64,000 nucleotides of DNA from Kribbella sindirgiensis (GCF_004331435.1 NZ_SJKA01000001.1:1-64000), one strand, 5' to 3'; numbered from the stretch's first letter, positions 35,451-45,186 are shown. Notes: generated by a model from the letters alone, not told the origin. Numbers and translations are program-made.

Positions 35451-36121
35451 CGAGATAAAGCGTGCCTCAATGCTGGTAACACTGTCCCCAGCATTAAGCA
35501 GACGAGTGCGACCGAGACGCGCTGCAGGATGCCCGGGGCATCCAGTTCGTTGCCGGTGAGGACGTCGCTCCCGGTCTGGAGACCGAGCCACGTCTGGGTC
35601 ACAGCGACCGCTCCGGCCAGTACGGCGACTGCCTTACCCCACGGACCGCCCCAGCCGTTCTTGCGGAGTACGAGGACCGCGAAGACGCCCATGGCGATGC
35701 TCCCGAGACCTGCGAGCGTCGACGTCACCTCGTGGAGCACCAAGGCCACCCCGACCTGGCCGTTCGCCTCAGATGCTCGGCACGCCGCACTGGCCGACGG
35801 CGCGCAGTCCATCGGCGAGAACGAGTCGAACAACGTACCGAGCCCGAACACCGCCGTACTGATCAGCAACCCGGTCAGCTCCCGTTGCGCTCGCGCTACC
35901 GGCCTGGCCAGCAGTACGGCGACCAGCAGCAACACACCCGTGGCCAGGTCCATCCCCCGCGCGTAGAGACTCGTGGACTGGTCCCGCGCCCCCAGCTCGC
36001 TCAGAAAGGAGCTGTGGACATCCAGCGGGAACCCGGCGGCCGCCTCGAGCAGCAGGCTGCAGTAGAGCACGCCTGCGGCAAGCATGAGGTTGCGGATGAG
36101 GCGGTAAGGGACGGTGGCCAT
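35447..36121 (-). CDS. DUF998-type integral membrane protein
   Basis: A 224-aa polytopic membrane protein with about six hydrophobic helices. YCSLLLEAAAGFPLDVHSSFLSELGARDQ by its ends (YCSLLLEAA, FLSELGARDQ) and FDSFSPMDCAPSA match the DUF998 family, whose function is unknown. ATG 36121 is preferred over a TTG two codons earlier. It is the first gene of a two-gene unit with the alpha/beta hydrolase and is divergent from lysX, with about 110 bp between them. Confidence 0.8.
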   Translation of the reverse strand: MATVPYRLIRNLMLAAGVLYCSLLLEAAAGFPLDVHSSFLSELGARDQSTSLYARGMDLATGVLLLVAVLLARPVARAQRELTGLLISTAVFGLGTLFDSFSPMDCAPSASAACRASEANGQVGVALVLHEVTSTLAGLGSIAMGVFAVLVLRKNGWGGPWGKAVAVLAGAVAVTQTWLGLQTGSDVLTGNELDAPGILQRVSVALVCLMLGTVLPALRHALSR

Positions 36122-36230
36122 ACACAAGACCCTCCCACGTCAACCAAAGTATTGACTGTGGCGTCAGCTGTACTGTCGAGGTAGTGCTAGGTCGACCGAA
36201 GTCGCAGCGAACTAGTGGGATGATCGGCTG

Positions 36231-39200
36231 GTGCGGTCGGAACAAGCAGCAGTGATCCCGGTGTGGCAGCAGCGGGCCGCGGTCTGGGTCGGCCGCGTCG
36301 TCGTGCTCGCCTCGGTGTGGTCGTTCATCGCCATCCCGCTGCATGTCGCGGCTCCGAGGTTCGTCAGGCACGTCGACTTCGCGTTCGACTTCGTCGGCAT
36401 CCCGGCCGGGCACACGGTCTTCTCCGCCGTCTACCTCGCGGTGGTCGGCAGCGCCTTGCTGCGCGGTAAGCGAGCTGCCCTGCTCTGGGTGCTGTGGGTC
36501 TTCGAAGCGCTCTGGTTCCTCGCGCAGGTCGCCGGGATCGCGTTCACCAGCGTCCGGCTGGCCAACCCGACCGACGCGGACCTGCTCCGCGATTTCGGGC
36601 CGGCCACCGTCGCGGACCTGGAGTGGGGCATCGTCCAGGCGATCGTGGTGGCCGCGATCGTCGTTCTGCTGTGGAAGATCCGGGGCGCCTTCCCGGCCCG
36701 GCTCGCGCCCGGTAGCCGGCGGCTCGCGATCGGCGCGCTGGTGTTCGGCATGCTGATCTCGATCGCGGTCAGCATCACCCTGACCCAGATCTTCCCGCGC
36801 ACGCTCAGCGGGCAGCGGCAGAAGATCGGCTGGGCCGTGATCGCCGCGCTCGGCCAGTCGCGCAGCAAGATGGGCGGTCACGAGGGCCACGGCTGGATCG
36901 GTCTGACCGTCGGCGCGATCTCGGCGGCCTCGCTGGTGCTGGCGTTCTGGATCTTCCTCCGCTCGGTCCAGCGGGTCCGGTACCTCACCCAGCCCGAAGA
37001 ACTCGAGGTACGGCGCCTGCTCCTGCTGCACGGTGAACGGGACTCTCTCGGATACTTCGCGACCCGCCGGGACAAGGCAGTCGTGTTCGCGCCGGGCAAC
37101 GACGCCGCGATCGCGTACCGGGTGGTGAACGGCGTCAGCCTGGCGAGTGGTGATCCGCTCGGCGATCCGGTCGCCTGGCCGGCCGCGATCCAGCGCTGGC
37201 TCGAAGAAGCCCGCCGGTACGGGTGGTCCCCGGCGGTCCTGTCGGCCAGCGAGGAGGCGGCCCAGGCGTACGTCGACGCCGGCCTCCGCGCGCTGTCGAT
37301 GGGCGACGAGGCGATCATCGACGTCGCGGACTTCACCCTCGAAGGCCGCACGATGCGACCGGTGCGCCAGGCCGTGACGCGGGTCCAGCGCGCCGGGTAC
37401 CACGCCGAGGTCGTCCGGCACGGAGACCTGTCACCGGACACGCTGGCGCAGTACGTCCACCTCGCGGAGAAGTGGCGCGGGGCCCGGACCGAGCGCGGGT
37501 TCTCGATGGCGCTCGGGCGGCTCGGCGATCCGGCCGACGCGCGCTGCGTGATGGTGATCGCGCGGGACGCCGACGGCGTCGTCCGCGGGCTGCTGTCGTT
37601 CGCCCCGTGGGGTGTCCGGGGTGTGTCGCTGGACCTGATGCGGCGCGATCCCGAGTCCGTGAACGGGTTGATGGAGTTCATGGTGACCTCGCTGATCGAT
37701 GCCTGCGGCGACCTCGGGGTGCATCGGATCTCGCTGAACTTCGCGATGTTCCGGGAGATCTTCAGCGACGCCGAACGGGTCGGCGCGGGACCGGTACTGC
37801 GGCTCACGAACGCGTTGCTGACCGCGGGATCGCGCTTCTGGCAACTGGAGAGTCTGTACCAGTCGAACGAGAAGTACCTGCCGCGCTGGTCGCCGCGGCT
37901 GATGTGCTACTCGCGCGGCGCGTCGCTCGCGCAGGTGGTCCTGGCGGCCGGTACGGCGGAAGGCTTCCTGCCGGCGCCGCGGCCGTGGACCCGCGTCGAC
38001 AGTGTCGAGACGGCGGAGCGGCACGCGATCATGGCCGCGGACGGTCGCGCGTTCGCAACCGCCGTACAGGAACAGGAAGTGGAGTTGCTGCGGCCGGCGT
38101 TGCCGACCCGGAAACTCACCGAGCAGGAGCAGATCCGGCGTACCAAGCTCGCCGAGCTCGTTGCCGCAGGCATCGATCCGTATCCGGTCGAGGTGCCGCG
38201 GACGGAGACCCTGGAACGGGTCCGGGAGCTGTACCCGAACCTGCCGCCGGACCATCGCACCGGGCACACGGCGTCCGTGACCGGCCGGGTGCTGCGGATG
38301 CGGAGCCACGGCGGCCTCGCGTTCGCGCAGTTGCAGGACGGGCTCACGCAACTGCAGGTGATGCTGACGGCCGAGTCCTGCGGCGACGTACCGCTGGACC
38401 GATGGCAGCGACTCGTCGACATCGGCGACCACGTGAGCGTCACCGGCGAGGTCGTCACGAGCCGTCGAGGTGAGCTGTCGATCGCCGCGACGTCCTGGGT
38501 GATGGCGGCCAAGTGCCTGCACCCGCTGCCCGACAAGCGGAAGGGATTCACCGACCCCGAGGCGCGCGTCCGGCAGCGGCACCTCGACCTCGTGATGAAC
38601 CCGGACTCGCTGCGGATGATGCAGCAGCGCAGCGCCGCGGTACGGGCCCTGCGCAACGGTTTCGAGACGCGCGGGTTCATCGAGGTCGAGACGCCGATGC
38701 TGCAGGCGGTGCACGGCGGCGCGAACGCGCGGCCGTTTGTCACGCACATCAACGCCTACGACACCGAGCTGTTCCTGCGGATCGCGCCGGAGCTGTACCT
38801 GAAGCGGCTGAGCGTCGGCGGGATGGGCAAGGTCTTCGAACTGAACCGGAACTTCCGCAACGAGGGCGCCGACGCGACCCACAACCCGGAGTTCACCTCG
38901 GTCGAGGCCTACCAGCCGTACGCCGACTACCACGTGATGCGCGAACTCACCCGCGAGCTGCTGATCGAGGCCGCCACCGCGGTCTACGGCAAACCCGTCG
39001 TCCGCCGGGACGGGGAGGAGATCGACATCTCGGGCGAGTGGCCGGTCGTCACCGTCCACGCCGCGGTCGGCGCGGCCGCCGGTACGGTGATCGACTCGGA
39101 GACCCCCGCGGACGAGCTCCGGGCGTTGTGCGCGGAGCACGGCGTCCACACGACCTTCGAGATGTCGGCCGGTGAACTCGTCCTGGAGCTGTACGACGAA

Positions 39201-39587
39201 CTCGTCGAGCCGAACACCACGCTGCCGACGTTCTATACCGATTTCCCCCTCGAGACGTCGCCGCTGACCCGCAACCACCGGACGAATCCACGGCTCGCGG
39301 AGCGCTGGGACCTGGTCGCGTTCGGGGCCGAGATCGGTACGGCGTACTCCGAGCTCGTCGATCCGGTCGAGCAGCGCCGGCGCCTCACCGAGCAGTCCCT
39401 GAAGGCCGCCGCCGGCGACCCCGAGGCGATGTCGCTGGACGAGGACTTCCTGTCGGCGCTCGAGTACGCGATGCCTCCGACCGGCGGCCTGGGCATCGGC
39501 GTCGACCGGGTGATGATGATGCTCACCGGCCAGAACATCCGCAGCACACTGGCGTTCCCGTTCGTCCGTCCCGCACCACGGGACTGA
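36231..39587 (+). CDS. lysX: Bifunctional lysylphosphatidylglycerol synthetase / lysyl-tRNA synthetase
   Basis: An 1118-aa fusion. Residues 1 to about 230 contain several membrane helices; about 240-590 form the MprF-like transferase domain (LLLHGERDSLGYFATRRDKA by ends, GMDxAI-type GDEAIIDVADF). From about 620 a complete class II lysyl-tRNA synthetase follows: an OB-fold anticodon domain, motif 2 ELNRNFRNEGADATHNPEF by ends, and motif 3 GLGIGVDRVMMML. It charges tRNA with lysine and transfers the lysine to phosphatidylglycerol, lowering negative surface charge and giving resistance to cationic peptides. GTG 36231 is the start. Such fusions are known from mycobacteria and other actinobacteria. 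Confidence 0.94.
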   Translation: MRSEQAAVIPVWQQRAAVWVGRVVVLASVWSFIAIPLHVAAPRFVRHVDFAFDFVGIPAGHTVFSAVYLAVVGSALLRGKRAALLWVLWVFEALWFLAQVAGIAFTSVRLANPTDADLLRDFGPATVADLEWGIVQAIVVAAIVVLLWKIRGAFPARLAPGSRRLAIGALVFGMLISIAVSITLTQIFPRTLSGQRQKIGWAVIAALGQSRSKMGGHEGHGWIGLTVGAISAASLVLAFWIFLRSVQRVRYLTQPEELEVRRLLLLHGERDSLGYFATRRDKAVVFAPGNDAAIAYRVVNGVSLASGDPLGDPVAWPAAIQRWLEEARRYGWSPAVLSASEEAAQAYVDAGLRALSMGDEAIIDVADFTLEGRTMRPVRQAVTRVQRAGYHAEVVRHGDLSPDTLAQYVHLAEKWRGARTERGFSMALGRLGDPADARCVMVIARDADGVVRGLLSFAPWGVRGVSLDLMRRDPESVNGLMEFMVTSLIDACGDLGVHRISLNFAMFREIFSDAERVGAGPVLRLTNALLTAGSRFWQLESLYQSNEKYLPRWSPRLMCYSRGASLAQVVLAAGTAEGFLPAPRPWTRVDSVETAERHAIMAADGRAFATAVQEQEVELLRPALPTRKLTEQEQIRRTKLAELVAAGIDPYPVEVPRTETLERVRELYPNLPPDHRTGHTASVTGRVLRMRSHGGLAFAQLQDGLTQLQVMLTAESCGDVPLDRWQRLVDIGDHVSVTGEVVTSRRGELSIAATSWVMAAKCLHPLPDKRKGFTDPEARVRQRHLDLVMNPDSLRMMQQRSAAVRALRNGFETRGFIEVETPMLQAVHGGANARPFVTHINAYDTELFLRIAPELYLKRLSVGGMGKVFELNRNFRNEGADATHNPEFTSVEAYQPYADYHVMRELTRELLIEAATAVYGKPVVRRDGEEIDISGEWPVVTVHAAVGAAAGTVIDSETPADELRALCAEHGVHTTFEMSAGELVLELYDELVEPNTTLPTFYTDFPLETSPLTRNHRTNPRLAERWDLVAFGAEIGTAYSELVDPVEQRRRLTEQSLKAAAGDPEAMSLDEDFLSALEYAMPPTGGLGIGVDRVMMMLTGQNIRSTLAFPFVRPAPRD

Positions 39588-39637
39588 TGCTTTACCCTTG
39601 ATTCTCACGGGTTGGGGACCTGGGGGTTGGGGTGGGG

Positions 39638-40555
39638 ATGAAGTGCTGGGTTGCGCTGTGTGCTGGGCTGTTGCTGGTGGCGGGTTGCGGTGGGGAGCAG
39701 GAGCCTGCCCCGAGTCCTGTCGCGACCTCTTCGAGTAATGCCGCACCGGCGCCGGCGTCTTCGGTGCCGGCCGCGGGTCCGTTGGGTACGACGGCTTATC
39801 AGGCCGAGCTGACCCGGATCGACCAGGTGCTGGCCGGGCCGGCGCGGGCGCTGACCCGGGTCCGGACGCCCGAGGGTCTGAGCGACGCGGTGAGCACGCT
39901 CGCGGAGTCGCTCAACACGGTCGCGGTCCGGTTGTCCGCGCTGACGGTGACGTCCCGGCTGACCGCCGTACACCCGCTGCTGCAGGAGCGCATCGGCGTG
40001 GCGGCGACGCGGCTGACGAGTTCGGCGGAGAAGACCGAGGAGGACGCGCGCTGCGGCGGTACGGCGTACACCTCGCAGCAGGTGCAACGGCAACTCCGTG
40101 CCGACCTCGGCGCCGCGCTCGTGCAACTGCAGCGGCTCAAGCTGACGTTCGGCCGGACGCTTCCCGATCCGGGTCCCGCGCCGGAGCAGGTGCGACCCGA
40201 CAACGGCGACGTCCTGGTACGGCGTGACCCGGAAGGGATGGGACGGCTCAAGATCACCAACGGTACGGCGAAGGACGTCGCGATCTCGATCGTCAGCGAC
40301 GGGAAGCCGCCGGGGACTCCCCAGGTGATGGTGTATCTCCGGGCGACCGAGTCCGCGACCGTGAACCGGATCGGCGGCGCGTACCGCCTGTACTTCAAGA
40401 GTGGCGCGGACTGGGACGCGGAGCACCGCAGGTTCCGGTCGGGCTGCTCGTTCAAGAAGTTCGACCAGACCTTCGGCAAGAACCAGGCCTGGCAGGTCAA
40501 CCTGCAACCCCGCCCAGGCGGCAACGCCGACACCACCGAAGTCGAGGCGTACTAG
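39638..40555 (+). CDS. Putative lipoprotein
   Basis: A 305-aa exported protein. The N-terminus MKCWVALCAGLLLVAGCGGE is a lipoprotein signal with lipobox LVAGC (Cys17). A Pro/Ala/Ser linker follows, then about 120 residues of helical sequence and a C-terminal beta-rich part (about 195-290). Paired Cys (one near residue 142, one near 270) may form a disulfide. I do not recognise a family. ATG 39638 is preferred over the GTG two codons upstream. It stands alone after lysX. Confidence 0.75.
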   Translation: MKCWVALCAGLLLVAGCGGEQEPAPSPVATSSSNAAPAPASSVPAAGPLGTTAYQAELTRIDQVLAGPARALTRVRTPEGLSDAVSTLAESLNTVAVRLSALTVTSRLTAVHPLLQERIGVAATRLTSSAEKTEEDARCGGTAYTSQQVQRQLRADLGAALVQLQRLKLTFGRTLPDPGPAPEQVRPDNGDVLVRRDPEGMGRLKITNGTAKDVAISIVSDGKPPGTPQVMVYLRATESATVNRIGGAYRLYFKSGADWDAEHRRFRSGCSFKKFDQTFGKNQAWQVNLQPRPGGNADTTEVEAY

Positions 40556-40560
40556 AGCCC

Positions 40561-40995
40561 TTAGAGGTCGTCAGGAAACAATCTGAACGACTTGTGCGGG
40601 GTCAGTGGTCGGAGCGCGCGGAAGTCACGCCGATCGAGCGTCAGAACCACGTCGGTACGGTAGTCGGCAGCCAGTGCGACAGTCACCGCGTCGGCGAGAT
40701 CGAGATCCAGATCGGCATATCGGCTCATCACGGCGAGCGCGGCCGTCAGAGTCTCGGCGCCGATGTCCGCCACCTGGAAGCGCATCCTTCGCACCTGGGT
40801 GGTCAACAGTTCGAGGATCGTCGAGCGCGCTGCCGCACCGAGCCGGGCCCGGGCGAGATGATCCACCTCCGCGAGAACCAGCGGCGACAAGATGACGGTC
40901 CCGGCGTTCTGCAGAAGCTGCCTGCAGGACGGCCCCTCCGGTGCGTTGCGATCGAAGGCCGCGATGATGCCGGAGGTGTCGGCGACAAGAATCAC
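40561..40995 (-). CDS. vapC: PIN-domain ribonuclease toxin (VapC-like)
   Basis: A 144-aa PIN-domain RNase. The first acidic residue is in VADTSGIIAAFD (Asp6), further acidic positions are LAEVDHLAR, DLDLADAVTV and TLDRRDF, matching the metal-binding set. It is expected to cleave specific RNAs and to be held inactive by the protein encoded just upstream. GTG 40995 overlaps that gene's stop (GTGA). Its own stop lies 5 bp from the convergent lipoprotein gene's stop. Confidence 0.88.
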   Translation of the reverse strand: MILVADTSGIIAAFDRNAPEGPSCRQLLQNAGTVILSPLVLAEVDHLARARLGAAARSTILELLTTQVRRMRFQVADIGAETLTAALAVMSRYADLDLDLADAVTVALAADYRTDVVLTLDRRDFRALRPLTPHKSFRLFPDDL

Positions 40996-41228
40996 TGGTC
41001 GGTACGACGCGCGAACTCGGCGCGGATCTCCTCCTTCGTCACCGGCTCACCGGTGCCGTCGAAGGTCGGCCAGTCGAGTGGCTCGTCCCACACCCGGTTC
41101 GCCATCGCGGCCAGGTGGATGCCCTCGCGGATGATTTCCGCCTCCGGGATCCCGCGCCGCCGAGAAGCGTCCTTGATCAGCGCCAGATCCTCCGGATCGG
41201 CGTACACGTTCGTGCGCTTCATCGACAT
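40992..41228 (-). CDS. vapB: Ribbon-helix-helix antitoxin (VapB-like)
   Basis: A 78-aa antitoxin. The N-terminal KRTNVYADPEDLALIKDAS with GIPEAEIIREGIHLA is a ribbon-helix-helix DNA-binding domain; the C-terminal half, with GTGEPVTKEEIRAEFARR, is the toxin-binding part. It should neutralise the PIN toxin and repress the pair's promoter. ATG 41228 is used; ATG 41222 is two codons in. The stop overlaps the toxin start, the usual arrangement for translational coupling. Confidence 0.88.
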   Translation of the reverse strand: MSMKRTNVYADPEDLALIKDASRRRGIPEAEIIREGIHLAAMANRVWDEPLDWPTFDGTGEPVTKEEIRAEFARRTDQ

Positions 41229-41259
41229 GTACCAACCCTAACACACGTACATTCGAAAC

Positions 41260-41904
41260 CTAGAGGCCGAGTTTGTCCAGGAGGGAGCCGAGGATGCCGC
41301 CCAGGCCTCCGGGGTTGTCAGGGGTGGTGGGAGTGGTGGGTGGCGGGCTCGGGGTGGTGCTGGTGGGTGGCGGTGCGGTGGGGGTTGTTGACGTGGTGGG
41401 ACGCGCCGTTGGCGTGGTGGTCGGGTTCGTGGGCGGCGCGGTCGGCACGGTGGGAGGGCGCTTGGTGGCGACCGGGATGGTCGGGTCGGTGGTCTCGACG
41501 ATCTGCGGTGTCGGTGTGCCTGGGACGAGCGTCGGGTACGGCGTACTGGTGGTACCGACCGGTCGCTGCGTCTCGCCCGGCATGGTTGCTGTCGGCAACG
41601 GGGTCGCTACGGCGGTGGCGGTGGGGAGCGCGCCGGGTGTGGCGGCCGGCGTGGGGGTGGTGCGCGGCGGGAGTACCGCGACGTTCTGGGTCGGCTCGCC
41701 GGGCTGCGGGCCGGCGATCGGGGCGGCCGGTTTCGGGCCGCCGCCCGGTAGCGGGATGAACCCGGCGCCGATCCGCGGGCCGCCGAGCAGAGCCACGAAG
41801 AACAGCACGGCGTAGCCGAGCAACAGGACGCCGGCACCGGCGGCTGCCTGGCGGCGATGCCGCGGGTTCTGCCAGGGCGGGCGGCGGGAAGCCTTGGCAG
41901 GCAT
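41260..41904 (-). CDS. Single-span membrane protein with Pro/Thr-rich tail
   Basis: A 214-aa protein. A short basic N-terminus (SRRPPWQNPRHRRQAA) precedes one membrane helix (AGVLLLGYAVLFFVALLGG, about residues 24-42), and the remaining 170 residues are Pro/Thr-rich and low in complexity, ending in GGLGGILGSLLDKLGL. The order suggests an inside-positive anchor with an extracellular, possibly glycosylated stalk. Direct TTP/TPT-like repeats account for the skewed codon use. ATG 41904 is chosen; the longer frame to 41949 also exists. Function is unknown. Confidence 0.65.
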   Translation of the reverse strand: MPAKASRRPPWQNPRHRRQAAAGAGVLLLGYAVLFFVALLGGPRIGAGFIPLPGGGPKPAAPIAGPQPGEPTQNVAVLPPRTTPTPAATPGALPTATAVATPLPTATMPGETQRPVGTTSTPYPTLVPGTPTPQIVETTDPTIPVATKRPPTVPTAPPTNPTTTPTARPTTSTTPTAPPPTSTTPSPPPTTPTTPDNPGGLGGILGSLLDKLGL

Positions 41905-42091
41905 CGGATTCACAAGACTCGGAGAGTATCGGGTGATGAGTCGTTTCAAACAGCCCTTGGAAGAAATTCCACGCCAGAACGTAATGGTCTAGTAATTCTG
42001 AACCATTTACGCATTCGTAGGAATGCAGTGCGTTAGCTGACAACGCGCCGATCCGCCCACCGCATCGCTGTTCCTCTGCCAACCTGCTCTC

Positions 42092-42772
42092 ATGGCGAAT
42101 CTGGTACTGCTGCACGGTCTCGGAGCCAACGGCCGCGTCTGGTCCTCCTGGCCGCAAACCAACCACGCTCCGGACCTCGCGGGCCACGGCACAGCCGCCC
42201 CGCTCCCGTCGTACACCTTCGCCGCCCTTGCCGCAGCGGTCGCAGCGGATCTCCCGGTACGCCGCGACGTCGTCCTGATCGGCCACTCACTGGGTGGCGT
42301 GGTGGCACTCGAACTGGCGAGCGGACGGTACGACGTCACCGTCAACCGCGTCGTCGCGCTCGGGGTGAAGGTGACCTGGACCGCGGACGACCTGGGTCGG
42401 GCGAACGCGCTGGCCCAGAAGCCGGTCGCCTGGTTCGACACCCGCGACGAGGCAGCGGCGAGATTCCTCAAGGTTTCCGGCCTCCAGGGACTCGTGGACC
42501 CGGCCGAGCCCGTCGTCGACCACGGCCTGCGCGAGGAGGACGGCCGGTGGCGCCTCGCCATGGACCCCGCGACCTTCGGCGTCGGCGCTCCGGACCTGGC
42601 CGCACTGATCGCGGCGAGTCAGGCCGACGTGGTGCTCGCTCGCGGTGAGCGGGACCCGATGAACAGCGACGCCGAACTGCACGCTCTGCACGACCAGGTC
42701 GTCACGCTTCCCGGCCTCGGGCACAACGCCCAGGTCGAGGACCCCTTGGCGGTTGCGGTCCTGATCAGGTGA
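42092..42772 (+). CDS. Alpha/beta hydrolase
   Basis: A 226-aa hydrolase with LVLLHGLGANGRVW (oxyanion strand), the elbow VVLIGHSLGGVVALEL (Ser near residue 66), a late Asp in ARGERDPMNS and His in GLGHNAQVED. It is cytoplasmic, and its substrate is unknown. ATG 42092 opens directly into the conserved core. The 3' end overlaps the convergent XRE regulator by 8 bp. Confidence 0.85.
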   Translation: MANLVLLHGLGANGRVWSSWPQTNHAPDLAGHGTAAPLPSYTFAALAAAVAADLPVRRDVVLIGHSLGGVVALELASGRYDVTVNRVVALGVKVTWTADDLGRANALAQKPVAWFDTRDEAAARFLKVSGLQGLVDPAEPVVDHGLREEDGRWRLAMDPATFGVGAPDLAALIAASQADVVLARGERDPMNSDAELHALHDQVVTLPGLGHNAQVEDPLAVAVLIR

Positions 42773-43595
42773 GCGCCTGCAGCCCGATCACCGACAGGAG
42801 CCGGAGCTTCTCGGCGGCCTCGGTGTTCGGGGCGGCGGTGTAGACGACCATGCGCAGGTCACTGCCCGGGATCGCGAGCACGTCGCAGTCGATGTCGAAA
42901 GTGCCTACCTCCGGGTGCCGGATCGTCTTCTGCTCGCTCTGGTGGAAGCCGACGACGGGCTGGTCCCACAGTCGCGCGAAGTCGTCGTACCCGGCACGGA
43001 GTTCCTCGATCAACGCCCGAAGGTCCGGATCGCGGGGATACCGGGCGAGGGACGCGCGCAGGTCGGTGACCATCGCGGCCCGGAAGTTCTGCTGCTGATC
43101 CGGTGTCATCACGACGCGGTCGCCCGGGTCCACGAAGTGCCGGTAGATGATGTTCCGCCACCGCCCCTGCCACGGCGACGGGTCGCCGATCAGCGCCGCG
43201 AACAGCGGGTTCCAGGTGATCACCGTCCAGGCGGCGTCGGTGACGCACAGCGGCGCGCCCGCCAACTGGTCGACGATCCGCTGCACGCCGGGTGGAAGGT
43301 ACGCCGACATCCGCCCGGGCGACGGCAGCACCTCGCCGGCGAGCACGAACAGATGGTTGCGCTCGGCATCGGACAACCGGAGCGCACGGGCCAGCGCGGT
43401 CAGTACCTGGACCGACGGCGAGTCCGACCGGCCCTGTTCCAGCCGGACGATGTAGTCGACCGACAGCCCGGCGAGGTGTGCCAGCTCCTCACGCCGGAGG
43501 CCCGGCGCCCGCCGTTTCCCTCCGGCCGGCAGGCCGACCTCCGCAGGCGTCACCCGGTCACGCCACGCGTGCAACGTCCTGCCGAGCTCGCCCAT
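42765..43595 (-). CDS. XRE-family regulator with MmyB-like ligand domain
   Basis: A 276-aa regulator. The N-terminal helix-turn-helix spans about residues 5-65 (LRREELAHLAGLSVDYIVRLEQGRSD by ends LRREELAHLAGLS and IVRLEQGRSD). The rest, with DAAWTVITWNPLFAALIGDPS by ends and FDIDCDVLAIPGSDLRMVVYTA, is the MmyB-like ligand-binding domain, a PAS-like fold reported to bind fatty-acid-type ligands. Such proteins often control a neighbouring redox or hydrolase gene; here the convergent alpha/beta hydrolase is nearest. Confidence 0.9.
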   Translation of the reverse strand: MGELGRTLHAWRDRVTPAEVGLPAGGKRRAPGLRREELAHLAGLSVDYIVRLEQGRSDSPSVQVLTALARALRLSDAERNHLFVLAGEVLPSPGRMSAYLPPGVQRIVDQLAGAPLCVTDAAWTVITWNPLFAALIGDPSPWQGRWRNIIYRHFVDPGDRVVMTPDQQQNFRAAMVTDLRASLARYPRDPDLRALIEELRAGYDDFARLWDQPVVGFHQSEQKTIRHPEVGTFDIDCDVLAIPGSDLRMVVYTAAPNTEAAEKLRLLSVIGLQALT

Positions 43596-43643
43596 GTCCC
43601 CAGTATCCCGGGCGGCGGGCGGTTCAGCCTGGTACTGGTGTTA

Positions 43644-45017
43644 CTAGCATTCGATGACGTTGACGGCGAGGCCGCCGCGGGACGTCTCCTTGTACTTGAT
43701 CTTCATGTCGGCGCCGGTCTCGCGCATGGTCTTGATGACCTTGTCGAGGGTGACCACGTGCACGCCGTCGCCGTGCATCGCCATCCGGGTCGCGTTGATC
43801 GCCTTCACCGACGCCATCGCGTTCCGCTCGATGCACGGGATCTGCACCAGCCCGCCGACCGGGTCGCAGGTCAGGCCGAGGTTGTGCTCCATCGCGATCT
43901 CGGCGGCGTTCTCGACCTGTTCCGGCGTACCGCCGAGCACCTCGCACAGGCCGGCGGCGGCCATCGAGCAGGCGGAGCCGACCTCGCCCTGGCAGCCGAC
44001 CTCGGCGCCGGAGATCGACGCGTTCTCCTTGTAGAGCACGCCGATCGCCCCGGCGGCCAGCAGGAACCGGACCGCACCGTCCTCGGTCGCCCCGGGCACG
44101 AACCGCCGGTAGTAGTGCAGGACGGCGGGAATGATGCCGGCGGCACCGTTCGTCGGGGCGGTGACGATCCGGCCGCCGGACGCGTTCTGCTCGTTGACCG
44201 CGAGCGCGAACAGGTTCACCCAGTCCATCACCTTGAGCGGATCGACCGACCACGGATCCTGGCTGAGCTTCTTGTGCAGGGCGTGGGCGCGCCGCGGCAC
44301 CTTGAGCCCGCCGGGCAGGATGCCCTCGGTCTCGCAGCCTTCGCGGACGCAGTCCTGCATGACCTGCCAGATGTGCAGCAGACCGTCCTTGACCTCGTCC
44401 TCGGTCCGCCAGGCGAGTTCGTTCGCGAGCATCACCTCGCTGATCGAGAGCTGCGACTCGCGGCACCGGTCGAGCAGCTCCGCGCCGGTGGTGAACGGGT
44501 ACTTCAGCGGGGTCGTGTCCGGCACGATCCGGTCGCCCGCGGCGGCCGTCTCGTCGACGACGAATCCGCCGCCGACCGAGTAGTAGGTGCGCTCCCGCAG
44601 GACGGCGCCGGCGGCGTCGCGGGCGACGAAGATCATCCCGTTCGGGTGGTACGGGAGCGCCTTGCGGCGGTGCATGAGCAGGTCGGTGTTCTCGTCGAAC
44701 CCGATCTCGTGGGTACCGGCCAGCAGGATCCGGCCGCGTTCGCGGATCGTCTCGACGCGGGCGTCGACCGAGTGCGTGGCGACCGTCTCCGGGTCGGCAC
44801 CCTCGAGGCCGAGCAGGACGGCCTTGTTACTGCCGTGCCCGTGCCCGGTGGCGCCGAGGGAGCCGAAGAGCTGGGCCTGGACGGTCGTCGTCGCGGCCAG
44901 CAGGCCGTCGTCGGCGAGACCGCGCGCGAACGTGCGGGCCGCACGCATCGGTCCCACGGTGTGGGAGCTCGACGGGCCGATCCCGATACTGAACAGGTCG
45001 AAGACGCTGATCGCCAT
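43644..45017 (-). CDS. sdaA: L-serine ammonia-lyase, iron-sulfur dependent, single chain
   Basis: A 457-aa enzyme converting L-serine to pyruvate and ammonia using a [4Fe-4S] cluster. The beta domain is N-terminal ([20 protein letters not shown] by ends SVFDLFS and SSSHTVGP) and the alpha domain C-terminal ([31 protein letters not shown], with cluster cysteines). Upstream lies a glycine riboswitch (45055-45184), so expression should rise with glycine, which is interconverted with serine. ATG 45017 is preceded by GGAAGGAA. Confidence 0.95.
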   Translation of the reverse strand: MAISVFDLFSIGIGPSSSHTVGPMRAARTFARGLADDGLLAATTTVQAQLFGSLGATGHGHGSNKAVLLGLEGADPETVATHSVDARVETIRERGRILLAGTHEIGFDENTDLLMHRRKALPYHPNGMIFVARDAAGAVLRERTYYSVGGGFVVDETAAAGDRIVPDTTPLKYPFTTGAELLDRCRESQLSISEVMLANELAWRTEDEVKDGLLHIWQVMQDCVREGCETEGILPGGLKVPRRAHALHKKLSQDPWSVDPLKVMDWVNLFALAVNEQNASGGRIVTAPTNGAAGIIPAVLHYYRRFVPGATEDGAVRFLLAAGAIGVLYKENASISGAEVGCQGEVGSACSMAAAGLCEVLGGTPEQVENAAEIAMEHNLGLTCDPVGGLVQIPCIERNAMASVKAINATRMAMHGDGVHVVTLDKVIKTMRETGADMKIKYKETSRGGLAVNVIEC

Positions 45018-45054
45018 CGTGTGGAGGTTCCTTCCGGTCGTCGTTGACCGTTTG

Positions 45055-45184
45055 GTGTCCTCCCCGCTCTGTCAGGCGGATGCCTTCCAGAGGTGCCTCG
45101 CCCGCGCGGTGAAGGTGCCTGAGAGATTCTTGGGGAGAGTTGCTCCTACGGCGCCCGGATCGTGTCCGGGTCTCTCCCGCACGG
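45055..45184 (-). promoter_or_regulatory. Glycine riboswitch (gcvT motif) upstream of sdaA
   Basis: Read on the minus strand, the sequence begins GGGAGAGACCCGGAC, continues with GCCGTAGGAGCAACTC and AATCTCTCAGGCACC, and ends GGGGAGGACACC. These are the conserved blocks of the glycine aptamer, in the right order and spacing. It lies 37 nt before the sdaA start and begins 2 nt after the stop of the DUF3817 gene, so transcription probably starts inside that gene. One aptamer is clear; the 3' part may be a degenerate second one. Glycine binding is expected to switch on serine/glycine breakdown. Confidence 0.88.
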
Positions 45185-45186
45185 GT

